In this document: one piece after another, positions 27,590 to 40,960 of the stretch | Numbering within the stretch: position 1 is the stretch's first letter | Layout of the letters: the number at the start of each line of letters is the position of its first letter | Assembly: GCF_963678635.1 (NCBI RefSeq) | Contig: NC_087065.1 | Span: 65,629,374 to 65,693,373 of the forward strand | Source: Symsagittifera roscoffensis | Lineage: Eukaryota > Xenacoelomorpha > Acoela > Convolutidae | Direction: 5' to 3' | DNA length: 64,000 nucleotides | Position numbers and translations under genes: made by a program | The notes under the pieces: model-generated | What the model saw: only the letters and a program-made list of their open reading frames with translations | Databases searched by the model: none | What the model was told of the DNA's origin: nothing

Positions 27590-30504
27590 CGTTTTTTTTT
27601 TGTTTATGGGGGATTTCTGGTTCATTATCCATGCATTCTCCCCAAATGGAAAACTTGATTATGCATCGAATGGGAAAAATATAAGATCATTTAGACAAAA
27701 AAATTACAAAAAATACGTCTAAAAAATACCGAATAAGTTTAACTGGATATCCATTTCAAAAAAATATCGAAAAGTCGGTCCACTACGAGGTAACAATTTC
27801 TTGAGATCTCGGAAAAACCACACTTGTTGCCTAATTATTAAAAAAGACCTTGAAAATTTCAAAGGACCCCCGACAACATAGAAGTCCAATCTAAAAATTT
27901 TTTGAAGTCATCATCCTCCGGAACCCTAATAATGAGCCTGCAAGAAATTGGTCCACTCAGAGGTAACATCTCTACAAGATCTCAAAAAGACCAGAAGTTG
28001 CCATGTATTTAGATAGAGTATGAAACTTTTCACGTCCTCCAGCAACACAGTGAACGGTTTTCAAAAAATCCAAGGCCGATTTTTCTTATGACTCTTTTAA
28101 GAATTACATGCAACCTTAGAAGACCAGAAGATAACAACTTCCAGATATATAGAGCTAACACATGTTATAAGTAAAAGTCATCGTCCCAGACTTTCGAAAG
28201 TCATTTCTCGGCCCCACTGAACGCAGGGAGCCAAAGCTTCGCAATATGATAGGCAATGGCAAAATATGCCGTATGTCATACCTTACACCAAATCTGACAG
28301 TTGAACCGGAAAATATTAGCACTTGGGAAAAACACCCGTTATATCGGAATTAGTCAATTTAGGCAAAATAATCGGCGAGGGCATATTGGTTTTAGGGCTG
28401 CAATAGAAACTTAAACCCAGTCCTGAAAAAGGTTCCCCACTGAGTATAACTCCTCCTGCTACTCTTTCCAGTGTTATTAGACTTTGAATGTCCCTTAGAA
28501 ACGGGGTAGTTTGGAAAGTTGTAATGCGATATGGTTGAAACTTGTTGAGTAGGACCCTCTGGGATTCTGAACACAAAGATGGAAAATAGACTTCTCGGAT
28601 GACACCGGCGTAATCTTTAAATGACTTTTGGGCGTTTATGACCAAAATTGGATAGACCACTCCGAGATTAACACCGGAAACTGGAGTATTTCTCAGCCCC
28701 AAATCTTTGGAAATAAGAATCAATCGCCCAACTTATATTTGGGAGGAAAGTTATCTATTGCGAAATGAAGCAGAAGCTGAAAGGGATGTTAGTTCTGAAC
28801 TGTAATATTGAAGTAGTGAAACTAATTAAAGTGGACTTAGGAAATAATAGGTTCAGAAAACATTGGCGAATGACCTTTTAACAGAAACTCAATCAGACTA
28901 AAGAAAGGTAATCCCATAGAAAACCCGCCGTAATAGGATAAAGGCATTAGAATTAGATCTCTAAATAACTCTAATGAACGGAGGTTGCTTTTTGGCACAA
29001 TTTGACCCTGAATAGGCAAATTGTGTTGCCCTTATAGCTGAAAGTCGGGACTGGAATAGAGTACAGATGGGAAATTTAGATCTTTAAATTGAATAAACTA
29101 CTCAGAAAAAGGGTCTTCCCCTAACCTCGGGAGGTCAGACGTTAACGGAATAATTGAGTAAAAAATGTGGGAAACTGGTTAATCAAACAAAGCTTGGCTT
29201 AGAAGTGAAATTGGACTTGAGATTTGTAAAATAATTTAGTTCGAGATACATCTGGTGAACTTGAAATTCATACCTAGTGTCGCCAGGGAGAAATTTTTTT
29301 GAGGACGTTGCGCAAGATGTACCAGAGTAAATGCCAGGACTTGTAGGGACAACTAAAATAAAAAACTGAAATAGACTAATATAGCGAAAGGGTTACGGGT
29401 AGCTTATACTTGGGCAGAACACAATTGTGCTGTGAGTGCGAAAAATTGATTCTCATTTAGTTAGAAAACAAATTTTTGCGAGAAGAGAGATTACAAATTT
29501 AGTAGATATTTAGTTCTATTCAGAGTTGAAAATAGTGATTCCGGAAAATATCGATATCAGTTAAAGTACCTCAAAGGAATAGTTATCCATAAAAAAACTA
29601 CTAATTTTAGCAGCTCGGACTGAGTGGTTATAGGGAAAATGGTGTGTAATTGGTTAAAAAGGTTTCTTTAGAGAAAAAATCACATAGTTGAGTTAATTGG
29701 AAGCTAAATTGCAATTAGGCAATTGTGCTGATAAACCGCGGACCTTTTTCTTTGATTAGATTAAAAGATTTTATTCTGGCTACTTAGAGACGTCTGTATT
29801 TGGTCTTCTATTATCCGAACTCAAATAGTATTGAAAAATTCTTGCGATCGTATTGAGCGAACGGGACAGGCGCAAGAGTAGTACAAAAAGGGGGCCAAAA
29901 GCACAATACAGTACAGAATGGTTGATAGCAACTGAATCTTTTCGGGATTGTGGATAGGAGTGAATCTCAGTCGCCGCACTGAATTCACTACCCATGGAAC
30001 CACTTTGCGTTGTCGTTAAAAGAGAGAGAGAGAGAGAGAGAGAAAGCGTAAACATAGAGAAGCAAAACCTTTAAATCTACTAATGAGAGTAGTGGGAAGG
30101 GGGATGTTAATTAGGAAGATGGAGGGCACACTTGTGAAGTTTTGAAAAAATAGTCTCTACTTTCAACAACAGACCCTAAACGACGTATTGATACAGTTTT
30201 TAAAGCGTTTTGATGAAAAAATTCCGTTTTTCATGTGCACTCCGTGGCTGAGCATGAGCATATGCGAGGGAGGGAGGGGTTGTCAAAAGCAGCAAAGGAC
30301 AAAAAGAAATAAAAAAAAACAGCAAAAGTTAAGTACGAAACTAAAAGAACGGAAGAAAAAAATGAAAAATGTGCAGAATAAAAACAATAAAACCAAAATA
30401 GTTTTACCCAAAATTTAATCAATTCAACGTGTCTTTTGCAAGATGACGTTTAATTTTTGAACTAACAGTGAAAACTTTGAAAATTGCAGAGTAATTTCAG
30501 AAAA

Positions 30505-30888
30505 AAAAACTTTCAAAATCTTTCATTTTGTTTTGTAATTGATATAAAACGTTTTGTTTGCTTCAAAAATATTAACATTACAATCCATTTTGAACCAGTT
30601 TTAGCTGATTAGTTAAAACTGGCTATAAAATGACACCATTATCAATTAGTTACTGTCCATGGAACACCTTAGCGGGTAAGAATTACAATTACCCGCAACG
30701 GAGTTCCATGGACATTATCGAATCGTTTATGATGTCATTTAATAGCCAATTCCTAAAAAGTTTTAAGTAATTAACTAAAACTGGTTTAAAATGGTTTGTA
30801 ATGTTATTGTTTTTGAAGCAAACAAAACGTTTTTTTTACATCAATTATAAGAAAAAACATAGAAGATTTAAATAGTTTTTAAAAAGAA
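30505..30888. mobile_element. Foldback/MITE-like element, copy 2
   Basis: Same palindrome as 25931-26312, with small substitutions and indels in both arms. It was present before the duplication. Confidence 0.65.
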
Positions 30889-31102
30889 GAAACGAATTAT
30901 TTCGGAAAAGTTTCTATTTAAACTTAACTACTTCAGCAAAAGGTCTTTTCATCACTCATTATCAGTTCTGCTAGATAGCGTAAGCTTACTTTCAAACTTT
31001 CAAAATTGCTAGATTGCTCTTTTATTTGAATATGATTGAATCTGAAATCATCAAAAATGAAAAAAAAAAACTCACGAAAACCTACAAATGTTGCCGAATA
31101 TT

Positions 31103-31508
31103 ACCCAATCCTGGAGCGAATTTAGGGGGAGCGGGGTTGAAGCCCTCTTCCCTCGGAGATTCGACCCCCTGCCGACCCAAAGAGTCCCCCTCTGTACTAT
31201 TTTGAGATATGCATTTTTTGTTGACGGACCCTAAAATTTTTGCTAAAAGTGCCTTTGGCGCTAAATATATACTAATTTTGAGGGGGGAGCGCGCGCCGAA
31301 AAAAGCGTTTTTCGTCAAGGTTTTCCAAAAGTAGCCTAATAATGGCTTTTTTGGCCTGTTTTGTTAAAACTTCGCCTGTGGCGCAGAAATTTCGGTAAAA
31401 ATGGGGTCTTTCTACTGACAAGGAGAGCTCAGAAAATCTATTTGGTCGACCTAAAATCTTGAAAATCCGCCCCCTGCCCTCGAAAAAATCCTAGATACGC
31501 CCGTGACC
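31103..31508. repeat. Interspersed repeat family A, copy 3 (longest)
   Basis: Runs from ACCCAATCCTGGAGC through GGGGGGAGCGCGCGCC to a 3' part ending CTCGAAAAAATCCTAGATACGCC. That end resembles CTCGAGAAAAGCATAGATCCGGG in the copy at 55975-56235. It is the best guide to the family's full extent. Confidence 0.55.
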
Positions 31509-32082
31509 CAATCCACGATTTCATTGAAGTGCAATTGATCAGACAAATGTCTCTTAATGAAACAACGGCACGCAAGGACCGTTCAAATTATTTGATGACT
31601 TTTTCACGTTTGTAGTCATTTGCCAGTTTGGTGCCTAGTTCGAAATTGCTTTCGCCCTCTAATAGCTATGACGCGAATTGCTACAACAATATTTTTTCTG
31701 ATAGAAATTTTACACCAGAACTCGTTTTCTTATAAGAATATTATAAGATTCATACAAACTCTCTGTCATCACATACAAGAAATCCTGTAAGATTTTCCCA
31801 GGACTTCGATTTCTACAAGCAATCGGGTAACCAATCCGCAAGTCAATAAAACCGCAAGTAAGAAAAAAGTTGTTCAGTTAAGTAAAATTGATACAATTTT
31901 TTCCACAAGGTGTACATAGTTTAAAGCTAAGAATGTGCTCTTTTCAAAATTTAGGTTATTTTTCTAGGAAATGGAGCAAAGAAAGTGACCGCGCCCTCGC
32001 AAGCAGCGATCACGGATGATGGGCCTCGGATATCCGACTTCCCGACTTCTTACGAAGGCCTTAACTACTGCAATAGTGGTAC

Positions 32083-32337
32083 TCTAAATGTTTGAAATTG
32101 AGTACCTGGGTTAGCAAAGCGTTGTTGTTGATATCCAGTCTTTGAGTGATAGCGACAACCAGACACTAAGTCGTCATTCTGGAATGCATGTATGGCTGGC
32201 CGTCTGTATCCAGATCCTCCTCGCTCGTCGAAACTGCTGTGGAGACTCTGTCGGTTGAGATAGTCCTGCACTTTAATGTCTACTATCTTCCTCACTCTCT
32301 CCGTCTCTCGCTCCGACAATTTGTTCCAAGTCATCAT
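32083..32337 (-). CDS. Candidate exon, copy 2
   Basis: Duplicate of 27338-27589, starting at one of two adjacent ATGs (32337 or 32334). Apart from the first residues and the last codon the encoded protein is identical to copy 1. It shares the absence of recognised domains. The conservation could also reflect gene conversion or a recent duplication. Confidence 0.42.
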
Positions 32338-32520
32338 TTTTTTTTTACTTATGGGGGATTTATTGTTTATTTTCCATGCATTCTCCCCTATGGAAAACTT
32401 GATATGCTTTAAAAACTTAAATTATGCATGGAAAAATCATTAAAAAATTTTGAAGCTACATAATTACGTCTAAAAATTACCGGATACGTTTTACCGGATA
32501 GCGATATTAAAAATTACCGG

Positions 32521-34824
32521 ATATCGACTAAGATCTATATAGAAAAGTTTTATCTGGTAAACGCTTTCATATTATGTATAATATTATCTAAGTATCAATT
32601 TATGGAAAAAAAAGTGGAAAATAATCAATCTGTTTAGTTTTGTACCGTGTTTTGATGTTTATTTTGTTGATGTTGCCTCTCAAAACAAGGCTGTTTTTGA
32701 AAACAGGTGATTTTACAATAACAGGTATGTAAATTAACTGACGGAACTGATTTCTATGGTGCATGTTTTGATGTTTTGTTGTTCTCAGTAACAGGCAAGA
32801 TAATGCTGGCGTCTTTTTCCACGTGAGAAAAAAAACAGTTGCCAATTTGCATCGTAAACAAACGTCGTCTGTTCTTCAAAATATACCACGGGTATGATAG
32901 GAAAATTTTCTTTCTTCTGATTGCAGTAAAACACGTTTCACTGACTTTTATTGATCGTTGTCTTTGTTTGTCAATTGTCTGACCTGAATTTGTTTTCATA
33001 GCAGATCCTATTAAATTGATAGGAATTTCTGATGATAGATATGATTCGAATAACGGAAAAACATTATCAGCCAGCCGATCACAATTGAGTGTTCAAAAAT
33101 TTGAAATAAAAAGCAGTATTCTCAAAGAAAAGAGATCTTTTCAGAGCTTTCAATTCAATATTGGGCTAATACAAAATCAGCAGATAATGCAATCGGGCTG
33201 ATCCGTGTTGCGAGTTTGCTAAAAACCCTCACTCGAACTGTTAATGAAAACTTGACCTGTTTCTTGCGGCTTTTGTAGACTTCTGTGAGCGTTCTTCACT
33301 TTTTTGTGGAGTTCAGGTTTAGCCATATTAAAAAAGAGCAACCTAGCAATTTTGAAATAAGTTGAACCCGTTCGGACCCAAGCGAATTGTTGTTTCATTT
33401 AGTTGAAAAGTTGGTCTTGTATTTGGTCATCGGGACTTAGAGATTTGATTTTTATTGAGACAAAATTATTGTATTGTTCCGACTTTCGATACGAAAGTAA
33501 CGGAATATTTGTGCTCGGGGTGGGTTTTTTTTCTTCAGACAAATTTCGAGTTTTTAACTAGCCATTTTTGACGGAATTTTTTTTTATCATTCAAAAGGTA
33601 TTGTTGTCCTGAGCTTAAGTTTGAAAAAATATTTCACCTGTGATCATTTTTGTAAAGTTATGAGGGTTTAAAGATTGCCATTTCGGCCATTTTGACCAAT
33701 TTGGGACAATTAACGCGCGATATAATGCGCGCTATTAACGCGTAAACGGAGATTTAATCCGTCTTATAAATCGTTCCAAATTGGTTGAGCAAAGCTTATT
33801 TGCCATAATTGATTTGTTACAAGGAACGTAATCTATCTTTTTGTACTTTATATGGCGTGTGGGGTGATGATTTTCATAAAAATTTCAAATTTTAGAAAAA
33901 AAAATTTTCATTTTATTTTTTTTCATTAAATTTTTTCATGTTATTACTGCTGCTCCATAAACCTTAAAAGGCCGTCGGAACCTTCAGGGCTTCGCCCTGA
34001 TACGAGCAGTCTTGTTCCCATGGCCTAACAGATCCAAGCAATTACAGGAAAAGCAATTAGTTCGAGGTACATTTTCCTTCGTTTTGTCAGCACGAAACGA
34101 ATTCTTACTGATGAAAATTGTTTAGTTTGTAAAATGTACTTTACACTATTACACAAAAAACTATAAAGCGTGAAGCGGTCAATATGGTAAATATAATTAA
34201 AACTCCGAACTAGTTGCAATAAATTACTGTGTCACCAACAAAAAATAACTGACTTTCTTGTTCCGAGGAAAATTGATAATCACTGCATATTAGGACAAAT
34301 AAGGGACTTTTTACCAATCTTTTTTAGTAATACCTGAACAACTCTCAAATATTTGATCAAGTTTAGTTTTTTTGGAGATGTTATGTGGAAACATTGAATA
34401 TTTATATCTGAAAACTGCCATCTGCATCCAGTATTTGGAACCAGTTTTTATTCACCGAATCGGAAGTTTATCTTAGTGATCAACTAAAACTTCGACATCA
34501 ACTGCATATTCAACTATTGATAGTTTTCCGCTGCAACGTTACTCGCATAGCAGCTTCTCAACTATAAAACTGCTTCAGATGACTACTAATTGTGTGCAAA
34601 AAACTCCAGAGAAGATTTTTTTTCAAACTGGCCAGTTTACATATTCGCAATGCCAAGATTTTGGTGTAGTTTGATGATAAATATTCCAACTATTGATGCC
34701 TTCATCGAAATTTGACACATGGAAACTACTTATCTACTTGTCTTTAATGGCCTCTTGGAAACGTTTTTATAAGTCAGAGCAAGGTAAGCTTCCGTCAGAT
34801 TTTAATGATCAGGTTATTTCTGTC
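32521..34824. other. Non-coding host sequence
   Basis: AT-rich with only short spurious frames. A perfect small hairpin (CAGGGC-TTC-GCCCTG, 33985-33999) sits in a GC-richer patch at 33970-34025. No gene or clear repeat family recognised. Confidence 0.5.
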
Positions 34825-34828
34825 AGCT
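34825..34828. other. LTR element target duplication, left (AGCT)
   Basis: AGCT precedes the 5' LTR and recurs at 55797-55800 after the 3' LTR. A 4-bp duplication is within the range for Ty3/gypsy integrases. Confidence 0.85.
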
Positions 34829-35238
34829 TGGAACCTGATCTAAACTATATTTTATGATTGGATAAATTAGATATTTTACCACTGTAAAGTATTTAATATT
34901 AACCAATCATGATCCATCTAACTAACAACCCACTTATTTGTAAGTGCTGAAATTACTTGTAATTTCAGCACCAGAGAGATTTGAATTTAACTTAGAAATT
35001 AGTTGCCTCTCCAAGAGAACTTCAGTAGCCGCAACAGACCAGTATACCCTAGATCTATTGAGCCTAGCAGAGACTAGTTAAACACCCTGAGACTAGAAAG
35101 TATAAGAGTAAGATTAGGATCGGTATTAGACTAAGAAGTTGCACGAATCTATCCGGCCGAAAATAAGATAGCGTGACGAGCAGACGGTGTACCCTATCCG
35201 AAATTACTCTATGAGTTAACCACATCGGTCCTAACTCA
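34829..35238 (+). repeat. 5' LTR (410 bp)
   Basis: Starts TGGAACC and ends CTAACTCA. It differs from the 3' LTR at three positions. A perfect 12-bp stem (GTGCTGAAATTA/TAATTTCAGCAC with a CTTG loop, 34944-34971) lies about a quarter of the way in. No obvious TATA or AATAAA could be assigned. Confidence 0.93.
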
Positions 35239-35240
35239 TC

Positions 35241-35258
35241 TGGTGCGACCATAAGTCT
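35241..35258 (+). promoter_or_regulatory. Probable tRNA primer-binding site
   Basis: Two bases after the LTR the sequence TGGTGCGACCATAAGTCT begins with TGG, as expected for a site complementary to a tRNA 3' CCA end. Which tRNA could not be determined. Confidence 0.55.
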
Positions 35259-36917
35259 CGAATAAGACCTTAATAGCTTAGAATTAACCAATAATAGATA
35301 AGAGTTTAGACAAAACATTTTAAAAATGTTATACGACGATAATTTAATCGAAATGTCTCTACGACTCAATAGATCAGAGCCGATATTCCGAACGATAACA
35401 GAACTACACGGATTCGTTAGAAGACCTCGAACCAGAGGCGACATACGACAAAGTAGAAACTTACCATATAGTTATATGATAGTACGGCAAAAGCCAACAC
35501 AAACTATTATATTTAGAATCTTATTAGCAATCAATTTAGATTTTCATTTGCAAACATATAATCTTGAAGTCAATCTTCATAATCATTTCAGGCGCTAAAC
35601 AAAATTATTAATATACAATAACGATTGATAAAAAGATCTCAGATCGTTTTCTTAAATTCTGCAGTTTTATATAAAACATGTTTGGAAAATATTTATTGAA
35701 AATCAAAACAAAAATTAGTAGCATGACAATAAATTGTTAGTAATCATTAAATCATCTGTTGTCCCAGCTTCATCGCCTAAACATAATAGCAATCATAAGC
35801 TCACTAATATCATTAAAAAACTAAATCTTTTTCTTAAATAAATTTAAACCATTTTAAACTTAAATTCACTTAATTTTAAAATCAGATCATCAAGGCTTAT
35901 CTTTGGATCCTAATTAATTTTCTATTTCACTAAATTTAAAACTTGATCATCAAGGCCTATCCTTGGATCAAAAAGAACAATTTTGCTCTCCTTCACCCAC
36001 TTAGCAAGTGTCTAACGACCTCAAACGTCGATTCACTATCCAACCCTTCCAAAAAACCCAAGACTAAAAGAAATTTTTCAACAAAACTAACCATTCAAAT
36101 TAGGATAAACAGTGAAGAACTTTGGTTATTCATCCTTCACTTGAACCCTCCTCTTACCAGACCCAGGATAAACCTTCGACTTAGTAAGTTTAAAATAGTA
36201 TCTAACGAACTACTCGCGTTCTAATTATACCTGAACCTTGTGGATCGATTTACTATTCTCCAACCCTTGAACACAATCATTACCCCTAAGTAAGATTACA
36301 CCTTAGCTTATATTAGCCACGAGAATTAAAAAAATCATTCTTCGGAATCGATATACTTTTCTCTCCAACCCTGAACAAATAGACCCAGGTTAAGCTAACC
36401 AAAAAATCGTAAGGACTAACAGTTTAAGAAAGTAGACATCATCTAACAACTTTTTGCATCCCTCATCCTAAACCTTATGTCATTCAAAAATATAGGAAAC
36501 AAACAAACAATCGTTTTACACAACTGTGAAATAGATAACAAAAAATACGATCTTGTAATCACACCTCATACACAAACAGTTGGATATATCAGAACAAAAT
36601 GACTAACAATAAAAAGAAAAATAATAAACAAACAAAGTCAAATCACACGAAAAAGATTTTCGAAAAATAGAAACGCATTTTTTGAATCAGAAGCCAGCAA
36701 TTTAGATGAACTCTATAAATTAAAAGAATCGATTGATAAAAATTGTCCCATTCACGATCAATTATATTTTTCCGACTCAGAAACAACTTCAAATTCATCA
36801 AAAAGAGGAAAAAGAAGAATAAAAAAGCAATATAAACACAAACCAGTACACTTGTATAATTGGAATCAACCAATTAGACACATCGATAATATATATTAAC
36901 AGTCATTAAACGAAAAA
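35259..36917 (+). other. Leader region of the LTR element
   Basis: 1.66 kb between the primer site and gag. It contains a 90-codon frame from an ATG at 35326, and an ATG-less frame of about 98 codons at 36604-36900 with a basic stretch (KRGKRRIKKQYKHKP) that would need splicing or another start. A GATCATCAAGGC(T/C)TATC(T/C)TTGGATC block is repeated at about 35884 and 35945. Packaging signals are expected here but cannot be pinpointed. Confidence 0.45.
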
Positions 36918-39359
36918 ATGAGCCACAGCCACACTCAAAGTGACGAAAGTCCAGATGACGAAGAGGTTTACCCCTTCCTCATAGATGCACCCGATAATAG
37001 AGGGCAGCATGATTTTTGCAAGAATTTACTCCTAAATTTGTTTGAACCCAGATTCAGCCCATGCAAAGCAGAATTCCCAGATGTAAAAATCAAAAGACAA
37101 ATTATTGAACATTATCTGAAAGATATATGTAATTTAACACAACAATACGGAATCTACACCATAGAATTCAGCACACCAAATCCGAATCACCGCAAATATG
37201 TAATTCAAACAGACGATCTTGAATTAGAATTTTCAAAAGTATTCTTAGAATATATTAAAAGCATACAATATCATAATTCGCAAAGAGCAAACTCCATATT
37301 CACTAAGGAAGTTTTTGCAATAATATATAGCTTTATTTCAATATTAGAAAAAACAGAATTTAAAAGTATCTCACCAACTGATACATCCAAACATAAGAAA
37401 TTACGACTAGAAATCACATTATTTTCAACATTTCTACATATAATCAAAGAAAATTTCACAAAAGACGAAGTTTCACAACACACAAAACATGACTTACAAA
37501 AAATTTTGGCATGGTTTACAATAGATTATTTCACACATAATATAGACTTAATTTCACAAGCAAGAAAAAATTTCAGACCTCAAAATTCAAACGATGATAC
37601 TGCCATCACAGAACAGTCAGACTACGTTTGGGACCCCGAATGGTCTCATCATGCATTTATAAATATCCCACAATCAATCTCAAGTCAAGCAATAAGTACA
37701 ATATCTTATCAAAGAGATTATGTGAGAGTAGTACCACTGACTATTGACGCAACACCATTAAACTACAATACATTTTTACCTGATACGCGAAATAACAGTT
37801 TAAATTCGACCGTCATACACAATGAAAACCTTAATGGAACTAGGAATCTTACACAACAAGATATCCAAACACCATCACACTTTATAAATGGAGAAATCGT
37901 CCAAACAACAACAACTACACAACAAAGCATTTCACCGATACGTCCAAATTTAACAACACCAAAAAATACAAACACTTCACTAGCACAAGTAACCTTACAA
38001 TCAACCGTTAAACCTTCGGTTGCTCCAAAATATTTACATATGGATTATCAAACATATAGACCTATGACAGTACCGTCAAAAACAAGAAGAACGTTCACAG
38101 GAAACACCTTTGCAGAACACAATTATAATTACGCACATTCATCAAAAACAAACTATCCCCCACGAAAAACTAACAATAATCATGTAATATCTCGATATTG
38201 GGATAACCCAATGACAACAACCAACTCAGTAAATTTTCAAACTAATTCACATCCTCCACAGGATCGTAGTGAAAATAACCCATTCTTTCAACAAAATAAA
38301 AATAAAAAGCAAGCACATCATACGGATTACTTATCATCTGATGATGAGTATTTACAACCAGATATTTTTGCACCGTATACCCAAGAATATCGCGGACAAG
38401 GAGTGCAAAAACCTTATACATATCATAGAATTTTTTCTCCAAATCCAACAGAAACACAAAATCAACAACCAATACAAAATCCAACAAATACACAATGTTT
38501 TCAACCAATTCAACCACAAAACCCAACCATCACACACTCGTATTAACCAACTCAAATGCAAAATCAAATACCACTCCCATATTACCTTCAACAACATGAA
38601 ATAAAAAAAAATCAACTTTCAAATTTTTCACAAATACCAAATGCCGCAGAATCACTACAAATGACAATGAATCCATACCTTATGGGTGGATCATCAATAA
38701 CATCAAACAAACCATTAATGGTATTCACAGGAACAGACCCTGAATACTCTGTAGAAGATTATGTAAATGCAGTAACAGCAAATTTAATTTTAAATATAGG
38801 ACCTGAACCAATTAATACACCACTACATCAAAATTGGATACATCGACGCACAGCGTTGATACAAACAACCTTAGATGGCGCAGCCCAAAAATGGTTTTCA
38901 GTATTACCTATAGAAATAAAATCAAATTGAAAACGATTTACACAAGAATTTTCAAAAATGTTTGACTCCGAAAGAAATAAACAACACCAAAGAGTTTTAT
39001 GTAATGAAATTCGCAGATTACCAAAAGAAACCATCAAACAATTAGCAGTACGCATCGAAACACTATTTCGAAAAGCATATTCTTTAAATACACATGAATA
39101 TAAAAACACAAAAATGACAGAAATTTTAATGATGACCTTAACACCTCAATTAAGGAAAATAGCAATAAAAAAGAGAGCATCTCATCCTTCCTCAATTCGA
39201 GAGCCCGATTTAGATTTTCGAAAACTATTAGACAAACTAGAGCAAGCGGAAATCACAATGAAACTTGAAGAAACAGAAAATCTAAAACTACAAATGTTAA
39301 TCGAATCGAAACAAACACTACACATATCAATAACATACAGGAATCAGATACAGACCTAG
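36918..39359 (+). pseudogene. gag: gag (matrix-like and capsid parts), interrupted
   Basis: It starts at ATG 36918. The first 540 codons encode an acidic, then helical, then Ser/Thr/Pro-rich segment without a known domain. In the same frame after a TAA at 38544-38546 comes the capsid-like part: MVFTGTDPEYSVEDYVNAVT, then WIHRRTALIQTTLDGAAQKW, and an RRLPKETIKQLAVRIETLFR helix resembling the major homology region. A TGA at 38928-38930 interrupts it again, and the frame is lost near 39300-39359, after which the nucleocapsid continues in another frame. The single frame across both stops shows these are lesions or recoding sites within one long Gag. Gag forms the particle; here it cannot be made in full without readthrough. 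Confidence 0.75.
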
Positions 39360-40960
39360 TTGAAAAAATCACTGATATACTAAATATTTATGAAAAACAC
39401 CCACATTTTAAAGGCAAACCATCTTTCAAAAAATGGTGTAATTATTGCCGACGATACGGACATAGTATTTCTGAATGTAGACAAAAACAGCAAGATAACC
39501 AGAACAAACCTCAAAAGTATAAAGAACCAAATAAATCATTCTATCAATATATGAAGAAAGATCAAAATCTACCAAACAAAAATTTATACAGCAACAACAG
39601 TTCAGGAAAACCACTTCCGAACAATACTAATTACACAAGGAATCAATCACCATATAACTCAAGTTATAGAGGAAGATCACCTGAACGAATAAATACACAG
39701 AATTCTTCACAAAATCATTCTAATCGACCAAATAGTCGAAACAACTACTCGAGACCAAATTTAAATACAACACAATTTGTTTCTAGATCCAATTCCCAAT
39801 CAAACACAAGAAATAAATACTATCCAAACAAGCAATCACGAAACTCATCATATAACAGAAAAAGAAACTATTCAAATAATCGAAATAGAAGTTATTCGAA
39901 CAATCGAAATCAGAATTACCCGAACAATCGATCAAGAAATAACTCATATAACAGATCTAACTATCACAGATCAAACGACAATTATCAAAACAGATCCCGA
40001 AATAATTCACAAAATCGACATTCAAGTTATAATAATCGATATAGAAATTATTCTCAATCACCACATAGAAATAATAACAATTATAATAATTCTAAACATC
40101 GCTACAGAAGTAGTACACCCAAACATCAAAGACATATTAATCAAGTACAATCAAATGAAGAAACAACATCAGACCCCCCAGGTATTGACGACACAGGAAA
40201 TAACGAACTACAACTAAATCAAATAAACTGTGGATCATCAGACACAGAAAGTGATACAGAAAACACTATCTCCATAAATATGATAGCAGTCGAAAACGAC
40301 TACGAACCTATTATATATGAACAACCTTTTACATCATATATATATGAAAATCAATTGGAACTTCATCACAATTATTATATTGAACCCATCCATACTACAC
40401 AAACTGCACAAGAGATTAACGAAATTAACACCGTAAATAAACCCAATGAAAATGACAAAACAAAATGCTTGAATACAAATCACATCTACCAAAATGTACA
40501 AAAAGAACAACCCAAAGAAAAAATTTGGACAATACCATTTCTTTTAGAAAGTCCAAGAAACAAAGAATTTCAACCACCAGATCTTGAAATTGATTTTTTA
40601 ATTGGTTCAGGAGCAGAATCAAACATAATTAACATTCCCACATGGAATGAAATCAAAACATTACACCCAAAATTAACGCCTCTTGCAACCTCCAGTACAC
40701 TAGCAACAGCACAAGGATCAACATTAGTAAACTATGGAAAAGTTCAATTATTTCTTCTCCCCACAAGAACAATGGAGTAAAATAAAATTTTAAACAAGCC
40801 ATTTAAACAAATATTTCATATCATTGTTATTAAACACAATATCATTGGCATACCATTTATCTCAAAATATATACCAACAATCAATATCTTGAATAGTAAA
40901 ATACTAATCAAAGATAAGTACACAAAAACAAAAAAATACAGCTCTAACTTTTTTTCAAAG
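39360..40960 (+). pseudogene. Nucleocapsid zinc knuckle and aspartic protease, broken
   Basis: It continues Gag in another frame. A CX2CX4HX4C zinc knuckle (CNYC...H...C) is encoded at 39436-39478. About 200 residues rich in Asn, Arg, Ser and Tyr follow (repeated NNRN/RSRN units), probably an RNA-binding disordered tract; then an acidic segment. The protease begins near 40590. Its active-site loop reads LIGSGAES: the codon at 40604-40606 is Gly where the catalytic Asp is expected. A TAA at 40778-40780 cuts the protease, while the remainder of the fold stays readable in the same frame to about 40960. Both defects predict no protease activity. Confidence 0.7.

Larger units (their letters stand above)
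23163..27768 (+). repeat. Tandem duplication, copy 1 (4.6-kb unit)
   Basis: It aligns nearly end to end with 27769-32520 at high identity (mid-90s percent by eye). The unit opens with three degenerate 170-bp repeats: GGTCCACTACGAGGTAAC at about 23170, GGTCCACTCAGAGGTAAC at 23341, and a weaker one near 23507. It then has about 2 kb of featureless sequence, a (GA)n tract at 25448, a foldback element (25931-26312), a family A repeat (26518-26760) and a conserved leftward frame (27338-27589). No transposase or terminal repeat was recognised. Leftward frames at 23843 and 25207 persist in copy 2 but show no known motif. Confidence 0.85.
27769..32520 (+). repeat. Tandem duplication, copy 2
   Basis: It starts with the same AAAAGTCGGTCCACTACGAGG as copy 1, directly after copy 1 ends, so the two are head to tail. 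It is about 150 bp longer, mainly because of roughly 175 bp at 31333-31507 inside the family A repeat that copy 1 lacks. It carries its own (GA)n tract (30023), foldback element and conserved leftward frame. After about 32520 similarity is lost. Confidence 0.85.

Noticed and set aside
35064-35444. Leftward 126-codon frame across the 5' LTR and a shorter one at 55622-55876
   Set aside because: The same LTR sequence gives both; they are antisense to the LTR and end in unrelated flanks.
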